Notes: a model not told the origin generated them from the letters alone. DNA of 64,000 nucleotides from Cryptomeria japonica (GCF_030272615.1 NC_081411.1:160285471-160349470); one strand, 5' to 3'; shown: positions 48,338 to 60,135, numbered from the stretch's first letter. Program-made: numbers and translations.

Positions 48338-49521
48338 GCACTAGAGAGAGAGAGAAGATTTTGAATTTTGAATTTATTTTTGAATTTAGAGGTAGCAAAT
48401 TTCAATAAAATCAGCCAATCTCTTAGATTTAAGCTGTTAAATGCAATCACGACAATCTCCCGAAATTTCAGAAAAAATGTCAGGGACCGTGGCGAACGGA
48501 GTGCACACGGTCCTCGCAACTTTTTTTCAAAATTTTCAGGGATGAAAGTTATGATGATTTTAAAGCTAATCTGAAAAAATTGAGTGATTTTACAATCTGT
48601 GGATAGGCCAAATTGAAGTTGCAATCTCAAAATTGAACCCTACTAAGATTGTTGAAAAAATGCTAAATTTGAATTTTGAAAAAGAGAGGGAAACTAAAAT
48701 TTTGAATTTTATGATTTTAGAGGGAATACCAAAAGCAATGCAAGCTTTGAAATTTAAAAGTTGACTCAATTTCATGCAAAAATTCAATTTTGAAAGCGGA
48801 AATCAAAGTTGTTGCAATTAAACACTTAATTTCAAAAGTCACAAATTGCAAAAATCTAAATAAAGCACTGAAACTTTGAATGAATGCCAACACACTTTTC
48901 AGATTTAGGACAGTAAGAAACACAATTTTGACACAAAATTTCAATTTCAACAATTTTTGAATGATTAAAAGCCTTAATCCAAGCAATCACTAGACCAACT
49001 TTGACTTTAATTTTGAAAGTGTTAGAATTGATGAAATCAGCCAAGATTCTGGATTCTAGCAAAAAAATACAGTAAGATCTAGCTCCCAAAATTTTGAAAA
49101 AAATGTCGGGGACGATGGCGCTCGGGGTGCACACGGTCCTCGCAACTTTTTTCAAAATTTTCAGGGATGAAAGATATTATGATTTTGTTGCGGAATCTAA
49201 AGTTACAACCGATTTGGAGGTGTTTTGATCAGTGAAATCGTCGGTCAAAGGTTGAATCAAGAGGGTTTTAAAAATTAGGGTTTTGACACTTAACCACTTA
49301 ATTTTCAGAATTAAAGCACAAATATGAAATGACAATTTGCAATAGAAGGGTAGATCTGAAACAAGCATTAACAATTAAACATTTCACAAGCTCAATTACT
49401 AAAAAGAAAATTTAGGGTTTTTATGCAATTAACCTCTAAAATTTGCAAAAGATCAAACATGGAAATGTAATTAAGGAAGCAAATTTTCAGATCTAACCAT
49501 GAATAATCAGAATTAGGATGT

Positions 49522-49539
49522 TTCACGTCGGGTTCACCA
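49522..49539 (-). other. Primer-binding site matching tRNA-Trp
   Basis: The plus-strand sequence TTCACGTCGGGTTCACCA is the 3' end of the plant tRNA-Trp(CCA) as I remember it, including the added CCA. The minus strand therefore gives an 18-base primer site, three bases inside the LTR edge at 49543. Confidence 0.75.
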
Positions 49540-49542
49540 AAA

Positions 49543-50782
49543 TGTAAAGCGGAAAATCGAACCCTAGGTGTTCCCCCACTCCACGGAGAGAGAAAGGAGG
49601 TCACTAGGGTTGACGGTTTTCACTTAGGAGAGACTTTACATTCAAAAGAGGGGTTGAAACTCATAAGATCCAATCCCACACAATGCAAGATTGAATTCTA
49701 AATGAGTTTCAAGGGTTGAGACAGCAAGGATACCCTCTTTTGTAAAGAATGTGGATAGAGGGATTGAACTAGGAGTGTATGTAAAGTAAGAAAGATTCGC
49801 TTGTAGATAGAGATAGGGACACGGGATGAAGCTGTAGACCTGAAATTAGTAGTAAAATGTCGAGACGATGCTGTCCTACGAATTTGAGCGAAATTTGACG
49901 GGACGATGGCGCCTAGAGTGCACATGGTCCTTCGAAAAATCCGCGAAACGAAGGGGGATCTGTTCGTCTCTGCACAAGGATTCCAGATCTTCAATTACAG
50001 CCGCGTACCTGCAACCTACACACAGAAAAGAGAGGACGATTGGGGGGTTAGGGATTAGGGGTTTGCCTTCAGGTCAAACCCTGGTTTTGGAATTAACCAA
50101 GAAACGAGAATGTTGTAAATGTAAATGTTTGTAATGTAATCAAGTACTGATACCTTGTTGTAAGAATGTTTGTATTCTTACATGCGAAGGTGTAATGATG
50201 TTGTATGTTGTATGTTGTAAGTTGTAAGTGATCTCCTCTTCAATGGTTGAATCCTTGTCTTGAATGCAACATCTAGCCTTGAATGGAAACCTAGAATGCT
50301 CAATTGCTTGAAAGAATGCTTGAATGCTTGAATGTTTGAATGTTTGCCTATCGCTTCCGCCTCTTGTGCACATATGTTTTTTCCTTTTTTTTTCTCCTTC
50401 TCAAATGGGAGAGGAAATGTAGTTTATATACTTGTCAATTAGGGTTAGGAGACTGATTTTTTTGACCTTAGGGCGACCTAGGAGTATTATTTTCCAAATT
50501 GCAAACTTGAAGACCTGATGCCCAACAAGAGACCGGGCCCAAAATAGGGTCAGGGACCAGGGCGATGGGCGCCATGGTCCTGAGGGACTAGGGCGCTGGG
50601 CGCCATGGTCCCACCTCCCGGGACAACAGGGTGCAAGGAGGATCAGGCCAAGGTGCAGAAATATGCAGTTTTTGATGTCGTAAACAGGTTTCGGGGTCTC
50701 CATTCAAGTTCAACGTTGCGCCGCCATCGTGAAGACCCAAATGCAGTCGAAATTGCAAGTGTCGCAATTTTACGACGCTACA
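49543..50782 (-). repeat. 5' LTR of the Gypsy element (1240 bp)
   Basis: Pair of 42930-44140. It has a 31-bp tandem duplication around 50552-50613, each unit holding GGCGCCATGGTCC. Confidence 0.93.
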
Positions 50783-50796
50783 GATGGCTTCCACGT

Positions 50797-50960
50797 TAAA
50801 TATCACGAACTCATTTCATGATGTCCAATGCACATAAATATCACGAACTCATTTCATGATGTCCATCTTGTATTGCCTGTAGAGGATGGACCCGCCTTGC
50901 ATTGCCCGCGGAGGGTGACTCCACCTTGCATTGCCCGCAGAGGGTGGAAAATGCAAACTG
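50797..50960. repeat. Two short tandem repeats beside the Copia pol end
   Basis: A 29-base phrase beginning AAATATCACGAACTC occurs twice (50797-50825 and 50836-50864). Then a 30-base unit containing TTGCATTGCCCGC occurs three times (about 50867-50955), the first copy more diverged. Confidence 0.8.
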
Positions 50961-50970
50961 AATTGCATCA

Positions 50971-52545
50971 CTAAGATTGAGACTCCCTCTTAGTCAATGT
51001 TGTGTTCTCCACCATTCCAAGCTTCTCTCTGAAGTATTCAAACTTCACCTGAGCTAGAGGCTTGGTGAGAACATCAGAAACTTGAGTGTTGTTGTATCCC
51101 AATTGGATAGCACCTCTTTGTGTCATATCACGAATAAAGTGATAATGAGTTTCCACATGTTTTGACCTGTCATGAAACATGGGATTGTTAGACATTTTAA
51201 TACAACTCTGATTATCACAATAAATAGCAATGGATTCCCATGGTTGTCCAAACAACCCAGCAAGAATCTTGCAAAGCCAAACTCCTTCTCTATTTGCCAC
51301 ACTTGAGGCAATGTATTCAACTTCTGCAGTACTTAATGCAACTGAGGACTGTTTCCTACTGGCCCAAGAGATCATAGCGAAACCCAAGCTGAAATATATT
51401 CCTGAAGTACTTTTCCTGTCAGTAACACTTCCAGCCCAATCAGAATCAGAGTAGCCTTCCAAGTTGATTGTTGTGTTGATCGAATACTTCAGCCCATAGC
51501 CAATTGTTCCACGCAAGTATCTCAAGATGTGCTTGGCTGCCACCAAGTGAACATGCTTTGGCTGATTCATGAATTGGCTAAGTGCACTCACTGCATAGCA
51601 GATATCTGGTCTAGTGTTGACTAGATACATCAAAGATCCAATCAACTGCCTATACTTTGAGGGATCTGCAAAATCAGACTTAGTTACATAAATACTCAAA
51701 TTCTTCAAGTTAGTTTCCATAGGAGTAGACATAGGTTTACAATCCATCATACCAAATCTTTTCAATATATCAACAATATATTTACCTTGACTTAGAATAA
51801 TTTCATTAGGTCTTTGCCACACTTCTAACCCTAGAAAGTAATGCATTAGACCTAGATCCTTAATTTCAAATTCAGTAGCTAATTCTTTTTTACACCTAAT
51901 GATGAGACTATCTTCACCAGTTAGAAATAAATCATCAACATATAAAACCAGAATTAGCCTTTCACCATTAAATACTTTAAAGTAAATGTTAGGGTCAACA
52001 TCATTCTTAGAAAATCCTAAACTAACTAAGTACTTATCAATTCTTTCATACCAAGCTCTAGGAGCTTGCTTGAGGCCGTAGAGAACTTTCTTCAATCTGC
52101 ATACATGAGTTTCTCTATTATGAATGTCATAACCTTCAGGTTATTCAATATAGACTTCTTCCTCAATAACACCATTAAGGAAGGCAATCTTTACATCCAT
52201 TTGATGTAATTTCCAACCTTTGGCTGCAACAATAGCTATAATAGTTCTAATAGAAGTATATCTAGCAACAGGAGCAAATCTTTTTTCATAATCTATGCCT
52301 TCCTTTTGAGAAAACGACGAGCTACAAATCTAGCTTTATATTTCTCTATACTACCATCAACAACATGTTTAATTTTAAACAGCCATTTGGAAGAAATAAC
52401 AGACTTACCTATAGGTCTAGGCACAACATCCTAGACATCATTCTTGATGATGGATTTATACTCTTTGTCCATAGCTAACTTCCAAGCTTTAGGTTCATTC
52501 AAATAATCAGATTATTAGTTGCTCTTCACTTTCAGCTTGCTTTTT
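50971..52545 (-). pseudogene. Copia pol 3' part: reverse transcriptase and RNase H
   Basis: A clean 374-residue frame (52095-50971) covers the second half of the Copia reverse transcriptase and RNase H. It contains KVLYGLKQAPRAWYERIDKY at the start and the catalytic YVDD at residues 52-55, then RNase H with DSDWAG (Asp near 217-219), TAEVEY (Glu258), YCDNQS (Asp294) and SKHVETHYHFIRD. Upstream to about 52545 the frame is broken but still reads the first part of the polymerase (KARFVARRFSQKEGIDY, LHQMDVKIAFLNG), with a frameshift near 52310 and a stop near 52140. Integrase and protease are missing. The frame ends beside the LTR remnant, as expected for Copia. Confidence 0.93.
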
Positions 52546-52558
52546 TTAGTTTTGCAAG

Positions 52559-53375
52559 ATGGTTATAGGTCTGAAAGTAGAGGATAGACTTGAAGGTACC
52601 CTCAATTTCACATCATGGAAGGTTTGTGTCCTCCTTGCTCTTGAAGAATTAGAGTTGTTACAGTTTGTGGAAGATATGGATCTGTTTGAACCTTTGGATC
52701 CGAAAGAGCTAAAGCGATTCAAGAAGAATGCTCTCAAAGCAAAGAAGTTTCTTATTGATTCCATGAAGGATCACCTTGTGCCAGTCATCTCCAAATTGAA
52801 GACATCACAAGAGATGTTCAAACATCTAGAAGAGATATATGGGATCAACAACATCAACCAAACACTCACATTGAGGAAACAACTTCTTCAAGTCAAAATG
52901 TGCAAAGGAGATTCAGTCATGTACTTCTTCATGAAGATTTCAGAATTGAAGGACCAACTTAGCACCACTGGAAGTGAGGTTGTGGACAAGGATATTGTCA
53001 TGATTGCGTTGAATGGTCTTCCCGACTCTTAGGATTCCTTCATTTAAAGCATAAGTGGAAGAGCTGAATTCCCTTCCTTCGATTGCCTCGGGTCAGATTG
53101 TATTCAAGAGGAGTCTTGCCTAGCTGCCAGAGAAATGCATAAAGGCTCTCATGGAGGAGATTAACATGTGCTTGCATCCCAACATGTTAGAAGAAAGGGG
53201 GATCATTGGAAGAAGAACAACTTCAAAAGAGATAGAGACTTTAGACCTCCAACTTTTGATTCAAGGAAGAAGCCAAGGGATCTTTCACATGTCCATTGCT
53301 TTAGATGCGATAAGTTTGGACATTATGCCAAAGAATGTCAGAATTCGCCCAAAGAAGGGATACCATGTTGAGACG
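52559..53375 (+). pseudogene. Copia gag fragment, inverted relative to the neighbouring pol
   Basis: ATG at 52559 gives MVIGLKVEDRLEGTLNFTSW, the typical Copia gag start (L-x-G-x-N-F-x-x-W). The 157-residue frame contains LEEIYGINNINQTLTLRKQL and MYFFMKISELKDQL. After a stop at 53030 and a frameshift, the CCHC knuckle HCFRCDKFGHYAKEC lies near 53305. The frame then ends at a stop at 53369-53371, inside a phrase repeated at 53558. It reads away from the pol fragment at 50971-52545, so the two meet head to head at about 52550. Confidence 0.9.
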
Positions 53376-53376
53376 T

Positions 53377-53449
53377 GGACCAGCTAGGACTCGAACCTCA
53401 GACCTTCCATACGTTGTTGGAGTGCTTTACCACTGAGCTACTGGCCCCT
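53377..53449 (-). repeat. tRNA-like sequence (SINE head type)
   Basis: On the minus strand it has GGGGCCA and TGGTCC ends that nearly pair, an A-box TAGCTCAGTGGTAAAGC and a B-box GGTTCGAGTCC. The D-stem pairs badly and the anticodon arm has a 4-bp stem with an 8-base loop, so it is not a working tRNA gene. Confidence 0.65.
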
Positions 53450-53552
53450 CTTGGACCAGTCCATCGTCGATTCGAGTGTGGCTTATTTCCAACACCAACA
53501 ACCCCCCTTAAGTCACACCTCTCATGTGCTTGGGGCTCCTAGCCTGGACCTG

Positions 53553-53564
53553 GCTTTGATACCA
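53553..53564 (-). other. Primer-binding site of the Copia element
   Basis: On the minus strand this reads TGGTATCAAAGC, immediately next to the LTR start at 53565. Confidence 0.8.
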
Positions 53565-54335
53565 TGTTGATTTTAAAGAAATCAGATGTTAATTTAACCA
53601 ATTTGATTATAATCAGATTGTGTATAAGAAACAACAATAATAAAACAAAAGATACAAGAACAGTAACAACAGTAAAACACAAGACACCAATACACTGGGA
53701 AAACCTCCCTCGTGGAGGTGAAAAACCCAGCCTTTAAATGTGATATGTATTATCTCAAATATGGATAGTTTACAAGACTTATCTCAGATTGCAGTTCAAG
53801 AAATCAGTGATGGATGCAACCCTTCATTAACAACAGGTGATAAGGTGAAGCAACAGAAGTCTGGATCTGATTTGCACAAGATACCTTGAGATGAACTTTG
53901 ACAACTTTGCTATAGTCAACCTTGCATAATCGCCTTGCACAAGTTCGCAATAGAGAGAATCGTTGCTAGGAGAGCATATAAGAAAAATGAATGTGTTGAG
54001 TTTCCAAATGACTTCATCTTGGAGGATTATATATCAACCTTAGATGCTAATTACCCTCAAGTTGACTTGCATGAATAATAATATATTGTTATTGTACATT
54101 CCCATGTTGGACATTTGGGTCCAGCCCAATAGTTGTTTAATTTCCCTAGCACATTACATTTTGGGTCCAACCTAATGACACATTGTATTGCTTTATCATG
54201 CTACATTTGGGTCTAACCCAATAACTTATTAAGATGACTTCCACGTTACATTTTGGGTCCAACCCAATGACATGTTTACATAGAGGATAATACAAGTGTA
54301 TACAATAGGTATCCGAGCTAGCTACTATTTCAACA
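53565..54335 (-). repeat. 5' LTR of the rearranged Copia element (771 bp)
   Basis: It begins TGTTGA and ends TCAACA, perfect 6-base inverted ends. It includes GGGAAAACC...GGTGAAAAACCC near 53697. Parts recur at 42804-42924. The other end of the element has been lost, so no target duplication can be checked. Confidence 0.82.
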
Positions 54336-54932
54336 ATGTACACCTCATTTGTGGACTACAAAAGATCCTTTCCTTTTCCATATTTAGATATGAAAAGACT
54401 TTTTACTAGAAATTATGTTTTTATGTCTAAAATCTTTATAATAATTGGACTTGTGCTTGGAAAGTTTTGATAGGTGTCAATTATCTAGATTTTACCGTAA
54501 GTCAAATTTGTATTTAGTAAATTGATTTTTTGTGATTATGAAAATGAATTTGTCTTGTAAATTTGATCTCCACCCATAAAAATGACATGTGAACTTCTTG
54601 ATGTTTAGAATTCTAGAATTTGTGTTTGAAAATAAAGTGATGTTGATGAACACGTTTAAAAGTTTTCAAACAAAGGTCTTTTCCTTTGGTCAAAACCCTC
54701 TTTTTGATTTAATGATTTTAGAACAAAGATTATAGATACACACAATTGCACGGTATGTTCTATGTTCTAGTTTTTGACTAAATTTAGATGGCGATCTCTT
54801 TGAATTCCTAGTGATTTAGATTTATCTTTTTATTCCAACATACAAATTAATGAAATTTACACTCAAGTCAACAAGTAATGACTATTAGGGAGTTAGTTAG
54901 CTTGAACCAAGATTTAAGTTTAAATTTGAAAA
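54336..54932. other. No recognisable gene
   Basis: AT-rich flank of the Copia LTR. Confidence 0.5.
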
Positions 54933-55402
54933 TTCTAGGTCATTATCATGCCCACAAGACCTAGGATAATGAATAGATAAAATGCATATCAAGATTGGTC
55001 CATGTGGATGTGTATAAATTGGATTAGGTTAGGTTTAGATAGTTTGTCATTTTTCACATTTAAACATGTTCCTTGTATACTAATCATTGCCTTTGGCATA
55101 AAATAGTCAAAATGAGACTGAAAATGGGGAAAAAGTGCAACACACGTTTTTCTCAATTATATTTTACTTCTAGGTCATTATCATGCCCACAAGACCTAGG
55201 ATAATGAATAAATAAAATGCATATCAAGATTGGTCCATGTGGATGTGCATAAATTGGATTAGGTTAGGTTTAGATAGTTTATCATTTTTCACATTTAAAC
55301 ATGTTCCTTGTATACTAATCATCGCCTTCGACATAAAATAGTCAAAATGGGACTGAAAATGGGAAAAAAGTGCAACACACATTTTTCTCAATTATATTTT
55401 AC
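54933..55402 (+). repeat. Tandem duplication (235-bp unit)
   Basis: Copies 54933-55167 and 55168-55402 differ at only a handful of bases. The unit begins TTCTAGGTCATTATCATGCC. No coding content. Confidence 0.95.
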
Positions 55403-55555
55403 CCCAATCCAACTTGCCTATGAACTATGATGAAGATGCATAACAAAGTAAAACAAGCAATCAACATAAAAGTAAATATACAAGATCTCATAAGAAGGAT
55501 ATAGATAAAGGTGGCAATATGGTCTTTCTCCTAGCAATGGTTGTTTCATTTTGAT

Positions 55556-55748
55556 ACCTACAAATATGAAAAATTCTAATGATTAGCATCTAGAATTCAT
55601 TTGAAATTGGTAGAAATAGTAATTAAAATGTAAATGAAAAAAGGAGAGAAACCTACAAATATGAAAAATTATAATGATTAGCATCTAGAATTCATTTGAA
55701 ATTGATAAAAATAGTAATTACCTAAAATGTAAATGAAAAAAGGAGAGA
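55556..55748 (+). repeat. Tandem duplication (about 95-bp unit)
   Basis: Copies 55556-55650 and 55651-55748 share ACCTACAAATATGAAAAATT...AAAAAAGGAGAGA with a 4-base insertion in the second. Confidence 0.92.
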
Positions 55749-58419
55749 CTAAAAAGGCAAAATCAATTAGGCATGGTGGGGGTCATGTGACAATCCATTA
55801 GGTAGAGTGAGAATCCATGTAAAGATCCCTTGGGAGTGATAGGAAGCCATATGATTTTTTTGGAATGGTAGGAAGCCATGATAGTCATGAGCTAATCACT
55901 GCACTCAAAATCATCAAAGAAATGTTAATGATATGCATATGTTCCTCCAACTCGTTACACATAAGGGATACAGTGAATTATAGGAGATAGAGCAAGATGT
56001 ATCATGTAGAACTCAAAAGTCATGTGATAAATGTCATAGATAACATCATATGACAAGCATAAAATCTTGATAAGGTGTGATAATGAAAGCATTCAAAAGG
56101 AGGGGAAATTAGGGACCCACCTAATGTTGCCTCCCATGAGGACCACAAACAAGTGTGAATAGCCATATGTGTTAGATGGGATCAAATAAGCATAAGTAAA
56201 TATGAAATATAATTACGACAAAGATTAGCATCATAAATAAGTAAACACGAAACCATAAGATAAGAATACAAGCAATAACGAAGAGGTTTTTGTGGCAAAT
56301 CTTTGTCAAATGGTGAATAGCTCATTTTTATCAATTCAAATTCAGAAAATATATTGCAATCAATGAGGGTAAAATCACCATGATATTATGAATTATTGAT
56401 CAAATGCATGTTAATTAGCCACCAATTTATTTATAAGGCATTTATAATAATAATTTTTTAACCACAACATCCTACATTCTTATAAGAAGAAATCACCTAG
56501 AATTTTAGAAGCATGTTTTAATTTACAGACATATTTGTCAATAGCATTACAAGTTCGCCATGCATGAGAACCAATTCTGCCAATACCAATATAATTGTTT
56601 TTATAATAGGGTCATAATACCAATATATGTTTTATTATGGTTCAATTTACCTAACAGTTACATGGACCATTTACACCAAATTTTTACCACACCATTTTAC
56701 AATCACATGGGGATTCACCAAATTTATGCTCCACTATTTTACAATCAGACAACAAGATTCACCCAATATGCATTCATATAAATATTATTGTAACTATGAA
56801 TTAACATTTTACACATATTGTTCTACTCTTGATTCAAATCATAGAAAAGTTACAACCATACACATTAACGAGTTAATGAATGACAAGTGATAATTTATTT
56901 ATTATTTTATATATAGAATTATTTATATTTATTTATTTCTTTACTATTTTTCTTTCATTATTACAAATGACATTGAGTAGGGGGGTATGTATGATCTAGG
57001 CCCAAATGATCTATATTTTATTATTAAATGATATAGCCAATACAAAAAACTATTAGTGTTGATTCTTTGATGGTGAAATAATGCATTATTCAATATCAAA
57101 ATATTTCAAACTTTTTCAATATATGTCAAACCATGATGTTAGGCTTAGTGGAGGATGAGAGAGATTTTAGTGCATTAGAGTTATATAAACCAAAGATAAG
57201 AAACAAACTTGACAATAATTTAGAAAATTACTTGAGACAAATACAACAAGATATGCCATCAATTTTTTTCCTTTTGAAAGAGCACTGGAATCTTGAGGTC
57301 AATATGTTGAAGAATAGGTTGTGTGTGTAAGCAGTTGAGTCCACTTTTTGGCGAATTCCCTGATTTTTAGATTTTACTACATTTGACCTAAAAAATTGAA
57401 TCACTTAAAGATTGAATCTTGAAAAAAATCAGTAATACAAAATGTAGCACTCAAAGTCTAGTTTTCAAATATGTAATTTATTTTAATACCCAACTAATAA
57501 AAATTGACTTTCAAAAGGGGTTTTTAAAAACCACTATTTAAAAAATGCATCTTTTAGGACCATACCATGCATGTGTACAACCACCATTTTTTGACACAAA
57601 TAAAGTTTTCTTTTCAAACCCTTTTGGGAAAATAATTGTAACACATTGAAGATTGATGGGGATATCTTTTTGTAAATTTTTGTTAAATATATTTTTTTAT
57701 TAATTTTCTATTGGCCGTATTTGCTATTTTAAAAACCCCTCGTGTATGACCACCATAATTTGACCTAAACTTATCATTTTTTGAAGTTTTTTAAAACATT
57801 GAAAAGAAGTCTTAGTAGTAGATTGATGTCATATAATTTGTTTTTCAAAAAGCGTAAAAACAAAAAGCTTATTAATAAATAAGAAAACTTAATATTTCAA
57901 GTTTATGGACCAAATCCATTACAAATTAATTTAAAAATAGAAAAATAATCAAATCTTAAGAAAACATATATTTAAAATCTAAACAACATAATCTCTAATG
58001 GGTTTTAATTTCGTCTGATAATTTTGTAGAAATGGGCATCAAACATATGTTAAAAGTTAGTATTTTGTTATTCACATAGCCCAAACTTGTACTTGCCGGT
58101 CCAAGGCTTAGGTTTGGGCATTCCAGGCCTTACTAGACTCGAATCCTAAGGCACATGGTGGGGTAGTTTTCATATTTTTAAATAACAAGGACTCGTGATA
58201 TAAATAGGAACCTATTTAAATAAGGAGGCCCTATTATATTTTTTGCTCCGAAAATATTTTCATAAAATGGGGCCCCATTATTTTCTGGTCTCAATCGGGC
58301 GTCGTTTAGAAATAACAGGGCCCCATTCCTAGCAGTGTTGTTCCCAATCCACACACTTACCCCTAATTGGGACCCAACTTCTTGCACCCACCCCCTAACA
58401 CTTCAAACAATACTATCAC
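55749..58419. other. No recognisable gene
   Basis: About 2.7 kb, AT-rich, with short open frames that show no motif. A 14-base palindrome AATGGGGCCCCATT lies near 58266. Confidence 0.5.
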
Positions 58420-59489
58420 TGTTAGGTCCCGGAGACAACTGAGAGGGGGGGGTGAATCAGTTGTCAAATAAATTTAAACCAAAAACAACTTAACCAATCT
58501 ACTGCTTAATACCGGTGAACCAGTTTGTTATACCGGTAATCAGTTTTACCAGATAATTGCAATACCAGTAAGAATTAATGCATGAAACAAAAAGATAAAG
58601 TCATCCAAAACACATAACACCAATATTTGTACGTGGAAACCCTGTAAGGGGAAAAACCATGGTGGGAAACCTTACCCACAATCAGATGATACTACTACAG
58701 ATAGTAAGTGTATACAAATGGGGTCTGCACATGCAAAAAGGCCAAGCGCCTAGAGCTCACTACTCAATCACAAAATGGGAGTCACACTGACTACAATTGG
58801 ATGGTTAAATCCAATAAGAATGTACCGCACAAAATAGCATCTTCATATGCTGGATTTAGTACCGGTGTAGTTCTAATATGCTTTCACAAAAACCTAGCTT
58901 CAACTCCAAATGATGTCTTCGTGTATAGCTCTGCTTATTCTTGCATATACCTTCACACAATTCTTTTTCACATTCCACACTTGATCTTACAAATAAGATC
59001 TTGCATTTATACCATAACCTAAGACCAATTTTAGTAGATCAGCTCTACAAGATATTGCAATAAAATCATTTTACAAACAATACAATATCCAATGCAATAA
59101 CCGATTCAACATGTCGGCTTGATGCATTTACAACAATAACAAAACATCTCCATAGCATGTAACAATAACAAAACATCTCCATAACATGTCGTGCTGATCT
59201 GGGAAAGATAAACTTGCCGGTGCATAACCTGGACCTATTTGCCGGTAACAACAAATATGCAAATACGAATATACCAATAAACAATTATCCAAGATAAGAT
59301 GTCCAAACAATGTCTTCGACATAACCAAGTGTTTTCCATGCCATTCCAAGTGCCGGTGATCATTATATCCTGTTGGTGTACCATATATCGGTGACTGTGC
59401 ATTTGTCAGTGAATGTTGCTGAATCTCCAAAGTGCTAGAGTTTTAGTAGGTGTTGACATCAATGACAAAACCATACCAAAATACCAACA
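58420..59489 (-). mobile_element. Probable solo LTR of a Copia-type element
   Basis: It starts TGTTAGGTCCCGG and may end ATACCAACA at 59489. The flanks ATCAC (58415-58419) and ACCAC (59490-59494) would be a duplication with one mismatch. Inside, the G-run followed by TGAATC (58441) and GTACGTGGAAACCC (58630) copy the order seen at 1258-1400. ACCGGT/GCCGGT phrases recur through it. No primer site or internal region is attached. Confidence 0.55.
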
Positions 59490-60135
59490 ACCACATATGA
59501 TAAAATGAATAGACATGTAGTGGTAGTGAAGAGATGAACTTATATGGATGTATGCAAGCCAAAAAATAGAGACTAGGATTAGGATGACCCTTAATCTCAT
59601 GGTTCAAGCGAGGAGATGATTTGACAAATAGAATATATTTAGAACTTACTAGGTGTTTATATTATAGTTCATATTCCAAACTATTGTTGGTGATTTTTTA
59701 TTTCTTTATCAATAATTCAACATATTTCCATTTAAATTTAATAAATTAACTTATGAGTATTTTTCAATTCCATTTTAGAATGTAAATTTTAAACATTGCT
59801 TTCAAAATTGATTTAATTTAGAGTCTAAATTTTACACATTTCTCAATTTCCATTAACAATCAACATATTATCATTATGTGGTAAAATTTACAAGCATTCA
59901 ACTAAATATATACAAATTAGCAATGATAGCATGTGCTATATTGACCCCTATCTTGTTGTATCTCAATTTACTTTTTTTTTTTTTTTAAACTTTAGCTCGA
60001 TCTAATATTTTCCTTTGTTGGCCCATTGTTGATAATTGATTTGAGGTTTTTTATTTATTTTGGGTTCCCTAGAGGAAATGCAAGTTAAGAGGTCAGGAAA
60101 AGTTCATATAGTTTGTCAAAATTGAAGAGCACATA
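59490..60135. other. No recognisable gene
   Basis: AT-rich, with a T15-type run near 59971. Nothing coding. Confidence 0.5.

Larger units (their letters stand above)
42930..50782 (-). mobile_element. Complete Gypsy-type LTR retrotransposon without polymerase (7.85 kb)
   Basis: LTRs at 42930-44140 and 49543-50782 start TGTAAAGCGG and end GCTACA. The 5-bp duplication GATGG at 42925-42929 and 50783-50787 fixes the insertion. The element reads on the minus strand, with the primer site at 49522-49539 and the polypurine tract at 44141-44160. It encodes gag and a protease-like region only. About 750 bases between the last stop (44893) and the polypurine tract carry no reverse transcriptase, RNase H or integrase. 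The gag finger (C-x-F-H...GH-x-x-x-x-C) resembles the Tat/Ogre branch of Gypsy. The LTRs are very similar, so the insertion is fairly recent. Confidence 0.92.

Noticed and set aside
50797-50955. CRISPR-like repeats
   Set aside because: Two and three direct tandem units without unique spacers, in plant nuclear DNA; ordinary tandem repeats.
53377-53449. A tRNA gene on the minus strand
   Set aside because: The boxes and acceptor ends look right, but the D-stem pairs badly and the anticodon arm has a short stem and an 8-base loop. It is a tRNA-like repeat.
57133-57330. A 65-codon frame in the right-hand spacer
   Set aside because: No motif, partner exon or codon pattern supports it.
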